Shown here one piece after another: positions 1 to 9,031 of a DNA stretch of 23,441 nt (the stretch's first letter is position 1; each line of letters begins with the position of its first letter). The stretch spans positions 1 to 23,441 of the forward strand of contig JANBPK010001612.1 of NCBI GenBank assembly GCA_027579435.1, read 5' to 3'. The position numbers and the translations under genes are program-made. The notes under the pieces were generated by a model. It did not search any database. It was not told the origin of the DNA and was given only the letters and a program-made list of their open reading frames with translations. Origin of the DNA: Candolleomyces eurysporus. Lineage: Eukaryota; Basidiomycota; Agaricomycetes; Agaricales; Psathyrellaceae.

Positions 1-430
1 ATGAAGCTCCCATCAGCGTGCGCTGGACCTTGGGGTAAGTAAGACCCACGTACTCTGAGACGTTCTGGATCTTCGCCTGTCATCATGAGAAGCAATCAAG
101 GGGTGTGTGTGTAAGTTTCCAAGGTCGGTCTGCCACCACTGACACCAACCCCCAAGCCGACTGCTGATCCAGCTTCGGTGACTGTCGAAATCCAATTGCG
201 CTGCCTCACGTAATGCTTGATGGACGTATCTTGAGGGGGCACAGTTCGCCATATATTGCCAATACCCCATTACAAGGTCCAGCCAACAGAACTCCAGGGG
301 GTCTAGACCTGTCTCTGTGAACAGGACAGAGGTGATACTGCGTTTTGACCTTCAAGCTTTTCCGATCAGCGAAGCTTCAAGATAGGCCCACGCTAGGTAC
401 ATATTTAGGTTCGGACTCCTCCCGTTCGGT
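1..430 (-). pseudogene. DUF4139 family gene remnant, interrupted
   Basis: Positions 1-95 align with 2863-2957 and positions about 353-410 align with about 2963-3015 of the intact DUF4139 paralogue on the minus strand. The matched part covers the start of the exon that reads AKIQNASEY in the paralogue, its upstream intron, and the end of the exon before that. The copy is broken. It lacks several bases where the paralogue encodes NVYV, has extra bases near 33-48, and its old donor site has changed from the paralogue's GTGAGT to GTGGGC. About 250 bp of unrelated sequence lies between the two matching blocks. The remnant runs off the left edge, so more of it may lie outside. Homology to the neighbouring genes is seen directly; loss of function is inferred from the frame damage. 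Confidence 0.75.
101..351. other. Segment inserted in the remnant's intron
   Basis: This stretch has no counterpart in the paralogues at 2936-2997 or 5415-5475, where the same intron is only about 60 bp. The pentamer TCAAG stands at both edges (96-100 and 352-356), which would fit a short target-site duplication. A GT-rich run opens the segment, and an imperfect palindrome built on CTGTC/GACAG lies near 309-331. No transposase or terminal inverted repeat is visible, so it could be a small non-autonomous element or simply diverged filler. Confidence 0.4.
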
Positions 431-1030
431 TACCTTTTCACCATTAGTGCCTTCAATCTACTAGCTTGCGTACATGTCCTACTTTCACCACTGACTCTAA
501 TAGTACCCGTAGTAAGCCACGTTCCCTACCCCTTCCTCAGGCATTCAGGCATATCCTTCACAAGAACCATGCAAAATGCCTCGGCACTTGCCGTGCCTGC
601 CATCGGCCGCTCGCCACAAGTTACTTGGCATGTATTGCTTCACTGCCTACCCGATCGCTTACTTGCAGGGCCTTAATTGAGTCCCTTGCGTTGGGCTCGC
701 ATTCAAGAAACGAAGTTGAAGAACGAGGATTCACCAGGGAAGACTTGCTAATTGGGATGGCATACCGAACATACTTGTAGTACAGTACGTACTATCAGTA
801 TATCACAAAGCCAAACGGACCCCATTCCCTGATTTTCCGTGACTTTGACAACCCATTTTACTCGACCTCGAGCGGACTTTAGAAATTGGTGTGGAATTAA
901 AAGCTGTAAATTATATGTAAGCGAGCCTCGTTCAATGAACTCGTGTGCGCAACCATCCTACCTCTCACTCGTGCCAGCGAGCCCTGAAGCCTGACACATA
1001 TTGGAAGAGACAAGTGAACGACGAAGCCAA
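431..1030. other. Intergenic region upstream of the four-helix gene
   Basis: No supported gene. The one long open frame (466-780, +) has no ATG near its start and resembles nothing recognised. A TATA-like TTATATG lies near 911-918, about 115 bp before the ATG at 1031, and may belong to the promoter of the next gene. Confidence 0.4.
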
Positions 1031-1996
1031 ATGAACTGTTGCTCTGGTGAGTTTCTAATCGTTGTGCATTTTCAGCAGGGATTCCATTTGATCACCTTGA
1101 GCTAACGGTAACTTGAACATCATATAGAGTGGTTCAAGTTCTACATCTTGGTGTTCTCTATTGTCAATGTACGACTTTAAACTCAGACTTGTCTTATAGC
1201 CTAATTACATTCAAGGAATGAATGCTTCTCTGAACATAACACCCACAGATGAGCACAGCGACCTTCCTAACAGCGAAATACAACAGAGACCTTCCCAGCC
1301 TTGACGGTACACCCTTAGCTCAAAATTCAAGCCCACTACGAGCACTCCTAATCGTAGTGATTGCCTGCGGGCCAGCTACTGTTGTGGTCTCGTTTGTTTC
1401 CATGCGGCTGTCCCCAGTGGGACGAACGAGGAAGTTAATGTAAGTTCATGATCCGGTCTGAACTAATGAATCCGGACAGTGTAACTAATCGTCTGGACCG
1501 ACAGTGACCTAGTTCTATGGGCCCTCTGGCTCACCTGCTCAATCTGGATCACAGTCCTTTTTCAAGGAACTCTCAATTGCAAAGAACTGAAACGGGTGGT
1601 GTTATTCAAGCATTGTGACGAGCTTGTGTCGGTACAAATGTATTCTTGGATTATTTGGTGAGGATTCGTTCCAGGTTTCAGGCACGTAATCGAACTCCCT
1701 GATTGACTGTGCGCTGCAGGTGTTTTGCAACCTTGAGCTTTATACCAACTTCGGCTAGCTCTGCTGCTGAGGGGGTGGAACGGCGGGAGTCGCAGGAGCA
1801 GGGGCATCAAGGAATGCTACAACGACAGTCCGATCTCGAGATGGGAGGAACCTCCTTCAGAAACAGAGACCGCACAGTTGGGACCAATGAAGTGGTAGGC
1901 GACACTCCAGAGATGATATCGAATATGAAGGAAGAGGGGTCTGGTCCTCCAAAGGCGGTTCAAATCGAAAGAGCGATGGAGCCAGGGAGAGAGTGA
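1031..1996 (+). CDS. Small four-transmembrane protein, MARVEL-like layout
   Basis: Five exons are inferred: 1031-1046, 1128-1168, 1249-1439, 1505-1657 and 1720-1996. They join in frame to 225 residues. Four hydrophobic segments are visible: one starting WFKFYILVFSIVN, one around LRALLIVVIACGPATVVVSF, one around LVLWALWLTCSIWITVLF, and one across the last junction around MYSWIIWCFATLSFIP. A hydrophilic cytosolic-type tail of about 80 residues rich in E, R and G follows. This order of helices and the short loop with LNC before helix 4 resemble small fungal MARVEL-type membrane proteins. No catalytic motif is seen and the role is unknown. The last three exons are well supported by phase. The first exon (16 nt) and the start codon are weaker; helix 1 is short as modelled, so the true first exon may differ. 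Confidence 0.55.
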
Positions 1997-2089
1997 TTCG
2001 AAATCGTCATGATGGACTTGTTCCGAGGGATATTTTTACATACACGAATACAAACACAGGACTTTTGGCTATTGGGTCATTTCTACCAC

Positions 2090-4352
2090 TTAAATCCCAA
2101 CTACTTCCGTGTTAACAGGCGCACTGACCTCCCATTGGAGTGTCAAATTGACCTTCGTCTGCGGCGGAATAGAACATAACCAACTGATCTTCCCGTCCTT
2201 GCCTAAAACCGTCAAATCCAAGGGTTCCGACGAGTCCAATGCAAACTCAGAGCTACGATGAGCTTTCTTTTCTTCAGTAGATCCATCCCCGGTGATGGAT
2301 TCCGAGTCGTCTGGGCGATTCCACTGAGCGATGACGCCAGGTGAGACTTTAATAGACTTGGCTACGGCCTTGAGTGCTTTGTCGCTGGGAGTACCTGAAG
2401 TCGAATTACTTTCGTTGCTGCTGCCACCAATATTGCGGAATAAGCCACCCTTGCCGCCGTTCTTGGCGCTGCCAGTGTCGCTAGGGGAAACGGGTCCAGC
2501 GTTTGCCGGTGATGAGAAGTTTGGGGGCTGCAGAGCTGGACTGTGGAGCTTGACGGTGATCGTAGCATCTTCAGATACGGGAATCTGGTCTATGATCTTG
2601 ACACCTTCGACCGTGCTGCTTTTCGTGTTATGAATCGTGAATCGTCGTGTGTAGCTATAGACTTTCGACTTTGATAGGAGCCCTGATTGGGAGAGTTTCT
2701 TCGCGAGAGGGTGGTATGTGATTCGGATTGCTGGGTCGATACTGGAGGTAAGGAGGTTCAGCGTGTCAGGTATGTCATCACAGCAACAAAATAGTTCCTC
2801 TCACCCGAGTGCACATTCAAACTTCTCTTCAGGACTGACAGCGGGGATAGTCGAGCGCGCAATGAAGCTACCATCAACGTATACGTTCGCTGGACCTTTG
2901 AGTAAGACGTACTCTGAAGCATTCTGGATCTTCGCCTATCGTCATCAGAAGCATTTAAGATCCTTTTCTGATCCGCGAAGAATCAAGATAGACTCACGTT
3001 CAGGTACATCTTCGGATCTTTCTTAGGGACAGACACCCAAGAAAGATTCGCGTCGAGTTTGAGGAGGGCAATCGTTACCATATGCTGCGCCCCGTCGCTC
3101 GGAATCGTCGTTAAACCTGGGACGGCAAAATTCGCAGAGACATCCCCCATGCTCGAAATAATAGCGGGTTGGTATTTAATGGTTGGCAGGGCCCGTGTTA
3201 TCAGCTGGGGTGATCGCGATCGCGTCCTTGACCTTGAGCTCGACCTCGAGCTCGAAGGTGGATCTTGGTATATGATTGTTGGTTGGAGACCGCAAGCCTG
3301 AGGCATCATAGGGATCATCGTAGGGATCACCGTAGGGATCGGAGTATACGAAGGATGAGGACGAGGCCTATAAACCCCAATGGTCCAGGGACTGAGAGTG
3401 GGAAGAGTTTTGTCAAAGCTCGGGGTGACCGTTTCGAGAGTCAAGGAGACGTCTGTCCAATCTTCCCCTGACATTTGAGTGATGTTGGCTTTATACACCA
3501 GAGATATGGACTTGTCCTTGGAATGGGTGTCTACACGTATATCGTACCGCGGAGACCACGAGGTATTGCTGACAGCTAAAGGGGGTTGAGAAGTTGAAGG
3601 AAATAGATAGGTATTTGCAGACACACCGTATACCAAAGAAAGCTCAATCTCACCCTCGACCTCGGCGAGAATCTGAATGGAAACCTTGACGGTCAAATTT
3701 TCATCCCACTTGGTCTTCGCGGCATTCCGTAATGCGCGTTTCTTTTCAGAGAGTGCTTTGGCCACCACTTCTAGCTCCTCCGTCAGTACATTCCCTTTCT
3801 TCTGCAGTTCCGTCACAGCGGTATCATATTCGCTGGTAGTCTCGACCACTTTGCTGAAAGGAATAGCTCCAGGAGACGCAAGCGAGTCCATGTACTTCTT
3901 CAGCGTATTCTTGGACTGGTCGTTCCTCTCTATGGCCTGCTCGAGCTCGAGCTTCTTCAACCACAATGGCTTGATTTCGTCAGATTTTTCCAGATGCTTG
4001 GAATCGAGTTCTGATCGTGGAGGCGGACTCTTCTGCGAAATGGTAACATTCTGGATGATCCCGGTACCTTTCCCTTGTACTCTGAGAAAAGTTCTTTCAT
4101 TTCACGACAGCCATCCTGAGAACGTTACCGGAATTGTTACCTCAGAGAGTCCTGGATGAGAAGGGTCGGCAGACCAGAGATTTCGACCTGATTCTGTCCC
4201 GATGTCAGCGCAAGGTTAAACGTCCTCGTTACCTCGGCACGGTGGGAGTACACTGCGACCCCGACGATCTTGCTGTCCTCAGAACTCGTCAGCTCAACAA
4301 CGTTCTGCTGTGGGAGAGTCACGACGCTTTTCGCTGAAGTACTGGTGGCCAT
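2090..4352 (-). CDS. DUF4140/DUF4139 family protein, copy 1
   Basis: Exons 4352-4141, 4081-3627, 3575-2998, 2935-2805 and 2741-2090 join in frame to 675 residues. The N-terminal DUF4140-type domain (about residues 20-95) carries VYSHRAEVTRTF and GLPTLLIQDSLRV. A charged coiled coil follows (about 100-205, rich in K, E, L), then a long beta-rich DUF4139 domain with SNTSWSPRYDIRV, GEDWTDVSLTLETVTP, a VPGLTTIPSDG block and a C-terminal NLTLQWEVSAPV strand. This is the family called mucoidy inhibitor A in bacteria and F37C4.5-like in animals; its biochemical role is not established. There is no signal peptide or membrane helix, so it is probably cytosolic. A disordered loop near 3170-3400 is rich in Ser-Arg repeats and Pro-Ile-Thr units and is the part least like the paralogue. 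The intron at 3576-3626 is 51 bp with no stop. The start is supported by homology to copy 2. Confidence 0.85.
3309..3344. repeat. 12-bp tandem repeat, three units
   Basis: Three consecutive 12-bp units follow the pattern TAGGGATCAYCG, the third diverged. On the minus strand they encode a Pro-Thr/Met-Val/Met-Ile repeat in the disordered loop of DUF4139 copy 1. The paralogue lacks it, so the repeat probably arose after duplication. Confidence 0.7.
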
Positions 4353-4446
4353 GACGGTAGACGATAATCCTTGTTAGTGAGCGATGTGGAGGAGTGGGAT
4401 CGAGAAGAACAAAGAACAACGAACAACGTGCTGGAACTTTGTTCAA

Positions 4447-4456
4447 CCTTTTATCA
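4447..4456 (-). promoter_or_regulatory. TATA-like box, DUF4139 copy 1
   Basis: The reverse strand reads TGATAAAAGG about 100 bp before the ATG at 4352. Spacing and sequence fit a weak TATA element. The segment between the two tandem genes (4353-4630) otherwise shows an A-rich run near 4540 and one ambiguous base at 4563. Confidence 0.35.
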
Positions 4457-4630
4457 GAACAGACGGCAACGTAACGTTAAAATATCAATTCCATGCCTCG
4501 AGGCAGTTTATTGTTCAGAGGTAATAAAACGTAAACATTGAAAGAAAAAAAAAAACTTTTCANCATACTTCGTACCATGACCTAGACATCCGATGAGCCC
4601 CGAGCCATCCAAGAAAACCTCCGCAGCAAC

Positions 4631-6796
4631 TCAGATCCCAGCAATGTTGGTCTTGACAGGTGCGTTGACCTCCCACTGAAGTGTCAAGTTCGTCTTGGTC
4701 TGCGCAGCAACAGAGCACAACCAGTTGATCTTCCCGTCCTTTCCTAGAGCCGTGAAATCCACAGGCTCAGAATCCAGTCCTTCATCGGTCGCCGATGCCG
4801 CGTCGGAACCAGGGCGGTCCCACTGAGCCACGACGCCTGAAGTGACCTTGACTGACTTGGCGACTGCTTTCAATGCCTTTTCACTATTGCCGGAGTTGCT
4901 GTTACTTCCAGATCCGATGCTACTGAGCAGTCCACCCGTTTTGCCGCTCTTGACGCTACCGCCGTCGTTTGATGTGGGTGCTGGTGTCGCGTTGGAGCTG
5001 GGAAGCTGAAGTGCGGGACTGAGGAGTTTCACATTGATTATCGAGTCCTCGGAAACAGGGATTTGGTCGATGATCTTGATAGTCTCGACGAGGGTGGGTT
5101 TCGTGTTGTGCACGGTGATGCGTTGAGTGTATAGATATACGTCGGATTTGCTCAGCAATCCGGATTGAGAGAGTTTCTTGGAAAGGGGGTGGTATGTGAT
5201 TCGAATAGCAGGATCGAGACTGGACGGTAGGGGCTCTCAGTCAGGCGTTTTAAATTAGAGGGGGAGAAGGAAGGAAGTCTCACCCAAGCGCACAATCGAA
5301 CTTCTCCTCTGGGCTGACACCGGGAATAGTCGATCGAGAAATAAAGCTTCCATCAACGTAGACGTTGGCGGGGCCACTCAACAGCGTATACTCTGAAGCG
5401 TTCTTAATCTTGGCCTACAGAAATCAAAGAAAGTCTCAATTAGTCGATCTGGTTACAAGCTTGGAAGGAACTTACACTCAGATAGGTCTTGGTGTCCTTC
5501 TTCGGGATCGAGACCCAAGACATCTTCGCGTCAAGCTCCAGGGTAGCGATCGTCACGCCATGGTCTGCACCATCGCTGGGGATGGTGATCAAACCTGGCA
5601 CTGCGAACGTTGCAGACACACCTCCTTTGCTGGTGATTGCCGATGTCTGAATGCTCATTTCAGGGAGAGGCGGGGGTGGAGGGGCTGCCAACGAGTATGT
5701 GTCTGCGGAAAAGACTGAAGATCGCATCTGCATTGGAGGCATGGACGCACCACCCCGAGGGGCAGATGAAGGAGAGTACAGAACAGGGGGAGGCGGTCGG
5801 TAGATCCCAATCGTCCATGGGTTGAGGTTGGGGAGAGTTTTGTCGAAGCTGGGCGTAGCCGTTTCGAGAGTGAGAGGAACATCAGTCCAGTCTTCTCCTG
5901 ACGATTGCTTGATTGACGCTTTGTAAACGAGAGATACAGCCTTCTCCTTAGTTTGGGTGTTGACACGAATGTCGTAGCGTGCCGTCCAGGAAGTACGGTT
6001 AACAGCTGGTGAGTCACGATTTTAACGCAAGTTCGAGAGAAATTACGATGAGCAAGATGGTCTGCGTACCATAAATCAATCCCAGCTCGACATCTCCGTC
6101 AACGCTCGCGAAAATGCCGACCGTGACGTTCAACGACAGGTTGGGGTTCCACTTCTTCTGTTCTCCGGTAGCAGCTTGAAGGCTTAATTCCTCTACAGCG
6201 ATGGACGCTTGCACCTCCTGTAGTTCCTCCGAGAGCCTGTTCATCTTCTTCTGAAGGTCTCCCATTATTGTGTCGTAGTCGCTGACGATCTCGGCCAATT
6301 TATTGGAAGGGGTTTGCTGTGAGCTAAGAGACTCGAGATATTTTACTAAGGAGGTCTGGGCTTGGACGTTCCGATGTATAGTCTGTTCGATATCGGTCTT
6401 GTTGGATTGGAGCCGCTTGAGCTCAGGAGAAGTCTTTGCCTCCTGCGGGGTGGAAATGACGGGTGGTTTGGCTTGCGAGATCGTGACATCTTGAATCGTT
6501 CCAGCGCCTTTGCCCTCCACTCTGAAAAGTTACAAGGGTTAGCAANTTTTTTAGGTGCGCAGTTTTTGGAGACATGCTGGGCATCCAACGTACCTGAGGG
6601 AATCATGGTTCAGAGCCTTCGGGAGACCAGATATGATGACCTGGTTCTGCCCAGTCTTGACGGGGAATCGGAAAGCCCTAGACACTTCGGCGCGGTCAGA
6701 ATAGACAGAAACGCCAGTAATCTTGCTATCGACAGCACTCTCCAGTTGGACAGTGTGTTGTTCGAAAGGGGGAGGATTCGCGGGTGTTGTCGTCAT
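4631..6796 (-). CDS. DUF4140/DUF4139 family protein, copy 2
   Basis: Exons 6796-6594, 6521-6070, 6005-5476, 5414-5284 and 5219-4631 join in frame to 634 residues. All four introns fall at the same codon and phase as in copy 1 (72, 64, 61 and 64 bp here). The N-terminal DUF4140-type domain has VYSDRAEVSRAF and NHDSLRVEGKGAG. A coiled coil of about 100 residues follows, then the DUF4139 domain with NRTSWTARYDIRV, GEDWTDVPLTLET, VPGLITIPSDGADH and ASEYTLLSGPANVYVDGSF. The variable loop is proline-rich here (PPPP runs, Met-Gln-Met) where copy 1 is Ser-Arg rich. Copy 2 lies 278 bp upstream of copy 1 on the same strand, a plain tandem duplication. A base call of N at 6546 lies in intron 1 and does not touch coding sequence. 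The stop at 4631 and the C-terminal LTLQWEVNAPV align with copy 1. The function is unknown. Confidence 0.87.
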
Positions 6797-6907
6797 GGTG
6801 GTGAGACTTGGGGGTCAATCAGTGGATTTGCGGGTCAAGAGGTGCGGAGTCGCGTCGAGTGTGAGGAATTGAGGAGTGAGCGGCAGGGGAGATGAATGCC
6901 CAGCCGC

Positions 6908-6920
6908 ATCTTATATGATT
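6908..6920 (-). promoter_or_regulatory. TATA-like box, DUF4139 copy 2
   Basis: The reverse strand reads CATATAAGATG about 115 bp before the ATG at 6796. This is a plausible core promoter. Confidence 0.4.
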
Positions 6921-7465
6921 GCACTCGAACGTGGTTGACAGCAGAGCGGCAACAGCAATGCAGTGTCGATCATTCAGCTGTAAAGGTACTGTCAATCCCA
7001 AAATTTGATGGTTTCCGTGATCCCTCCTGGACGCAACGTCGGCTTGACGTGAGACCTATTCAATTCGGAAGCCTTTAGAATGCGCACAAAGGGATATAAT
7101 TTTTATTGCTATATTCCAGCTTGGAGAGGATGCCGAGAGCGAAAACGTTGATTCCTCTGGTGCTGCAAAAATCTGTGCATTGGCCAGTATGGGGTGATTG
7201 GGCAAGTATCCACCGATTCTTTTGCACATTACTGTGCACACTACTTTACTCCATCTATCTCGATATTTTGGGGATTTTACATGAATTTACAGCTAATATT
7301 CCAGAAATTTGCAGAACCAGCGGAGTTTGCATCATTAAGGGTCGGATAGCACCGAGACATCGCCAAGAGAGCAAGATTTTTGAATGAGCCTTGGCTTGAA
7401 AAACCCAAGAAATTCCAGGCGAACGTTGTCGGGTTCAATCGGTTCCAATCTACCATACCAAAAGC
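6921..7465. other. Intergenic region without a supported gene
   Basis: It holds the upstream region of DUF4139 copy 2 and the 3' flank of the gene ending at 7466, both on the minus strand. The open frame at 7106-7387 (+) has no splice support and no recognisable motif. Nothing else was seen. Confidence 0.4.
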
Positions 7466-8076
7466 TTACATTGAACATTTGCTTGTGGAGGCGCCGTAGA
7501 GGTCGAAAGCCCTCTTCCTAGTGCGACCATCTTCCCGCTTCCGAGGCTGCTCCCGTTTCTTGGCTTTGCCAGCCCTCTTCTTGACAGGCGTCATCGAAGT
7601 ATCTGATTGCATATCGAGCCAGATGAACGTCAAGGGTGCCATAAATGGGAGGATCGGTACTCACCGTTAGAGCCGCATGCCTTCTTAGCAGTCCCGTCGA
7701 GACCAAGGGCTTTAATCATTTGCGGACCATCCATGAGCTCTCCACAACAAGGGCAGGCAAGTAGACGCTTGAATTGCAAGTGTGATTTGCTGCCGCTCTC
7801 AACCTTCAATCTTACTTCCGTCCAGAATTCTATCCTCGCTTGCGCAACCAGACGTGCCCGCCGCTGAGCTTCTATTGATCCACTTTTCTCAGCTGGGTCT
7901 GGATACTTCCCGAGGGCACGCTCAAAGCAAGCGTAGGCTCGCACCACATCGGAGATACCAGAAATTTGCATGTAGGCATCGATGAGAACCTTCACGGGCA
8001 TCTTGTCGCAGCCTGAGGTTGTTATAGTCTGACAGGAGAGAACCTGAGACAGGGCAAGGTCGATGTTGGACTGCAT
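7466..8076 (-). CDS. Hypothetical protein with CPCCG cluster and basic tail
   Basis: Two exons (8076-7665 and 7602-7466) join in frame to 182 residues; the 62-bp intron runs from GTGAGT to CAG. I do not recognise the family. The first 95 residues look helical, with a stretch (VVRAYACFERALGKYPDP) resembling a TPR-type helical hairpin and a second helix containing ARIEFWTEVRLKVE. A Cys cluster, CPCCGELMDG, follows at about residues 109-118 and could be half of a zinc ribbon, though no second CxxC partner is obvious. The C-terminal 45 residues after the splice are extremely basic (VKKRAGKAKKREQPRKRE and later RTRKR) and look like a nuclear or nucleolar targeting tail. A good TATA box lies about 85 bp upstream. 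A nucleic-acid-related nuclear role is only an inference. Confidence 0.65.
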
Positions 8077-8156
8077 TAGATGAGACTTGATGTTGATGTG
8101 AAGAAGTCCGGGGGAAGGAATGCTTGAGTGTGACTAGGTCCGCTTAAAACTTGGAG

Positions 8157-8164
8157 TATTTATA
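8157..8164 (-). promoter_or_regulatory. TATA box for the gene at 7466-8076
   Basis: The reverse strand reads TATAAATA, about 80 bp before the ATG at 8076. It is a near-consensus box and marks this gene as separate from the small gene upstream. Confidence 0.55.
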
Positions 8165-8363
8165 CTCACCCCATGGTACTGCCTAACGACGGCTCAGGAG
8201 TTCAAAGCACGGTATAGTCGGCAAGGCAGAGCCAGAACAAGGACTGAGCGAGAGTTCCTGATCGCCAGGCTCATTATATACAAAGGAACTTTGACAAGAG
8301 ATCCATATTGGTCGTAAGACCCATGCCCCTTGCAACCGTAACTGGTAAAAGGCGAGCAATTCT

Positions 8364-8805
8364 TCAAGAATATCCTCTTTCATACAGCCTTTGTCCGACG
8401 ACCTGGATGAAGCGTCGAGACCCTGAGCCCAATAATTGCGTTAAGAAATCCTGTCATCATTTCCAGGTGTAGTTGGCGTAGATATATCTGAAAGGGTTAG
8501 AGTTGTATGAGAGCCGAAGACACCTTTCAGTAGAGCCTCATGTATTTGTCGCTGCTTCGTCCACAAGCCAAAGCGTTGAAGCTGAGGCTTCTTTGGCAGC
8601 CAGTTCTCACGGCTTCCTCTCCTTCGCCCACCATCTCTGAGTGTCCAATTCAATGCTTTGCTATGAAACCTATGTCAGCTAACTCTAGCGATTGTCGGAC
8701 GACCCCAAACCCTCTTATATACCTATCTGATGACTAAATTGAGGGTTCATGATGAAGAACCACGGTGAAGCCTTCTCACTGGTTAACTTCGGATTGAAGC
8801 TTCAT
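8364..8805 (-). CDS. Uncertain small spliced gene, hypothetical
   Basis: A possible ATG at 8805 in good context opens a 26-nt exon (8805-8780). It can splice in frame to an exon at 8669-8525, giving MKLQSEVNQ followed by about 48 residues rich in basic and aromatic residues, including WLPKKPQLQRFGLWTKQRQ. The next donor is weak (GTGTCT). One acceptor, at the end of TTGGGCTCAG and with a TTCTTAAC branch-like site before it, gives a C-terminus ending RLYERGYS. Another (GATGACAG) gives a different tail stopping near 8380. A third open stretch, MKEDILEELLAFYQLRLQ at 8183-8383, lies in another frame and may be a further exon. A TATATAAG box at 8714-8721 falls inside the first proposed intron, which argues against the upstream exon. 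The existence of a gene is plausible; its structure is not settled. Confidence 0.3.
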
Positions 8806-9031
8806 CTTGATTGGAGCTGGCCAAACCACGGACCAAAAAGTCGTAAAGTAAGAACTTCTTCTTCTTCCAAGCGATATAACAGCTGATATGACCCATATCA
8901 CAATAGACGATAAAGGTTACTTCTTCACCACGCCATGAGGAAAGGGCTCACGGAGCCCACAATGGGCCGCAGATCGCCGCTTTTCTAAAGAGGCCATGGT
9001 TATAATGCTCGAATCAATCGGATCGATTCCT
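8806..9031. promoter_or_regulatory. Divergent intergenic region
   Basis: This 226-bp stretch separates the uncertain minus-strand gene from the plus-strand DUF1996 gene. A TATA-like TTATAATG lies at about 9000-9007. It is only some 25-30 bp before the ATG at 9032, which would favour the in-frame ATG at 9053 as the real start. Confidence 0.35.

Noticed and set aside
466..780. Open frame of about 104 codons on the plus strand
   Set aside because: It starts from a TTG, has no ATG until near its end, no family resemblance and no splice context.
7106..7387. Open frame with a hydrophobic middle on the plus strand
   Set aside because: It lies in the upstream region of DUF4139 copy 2, has no supporting motif and its composition looks like AT-rich non-coding sequence.
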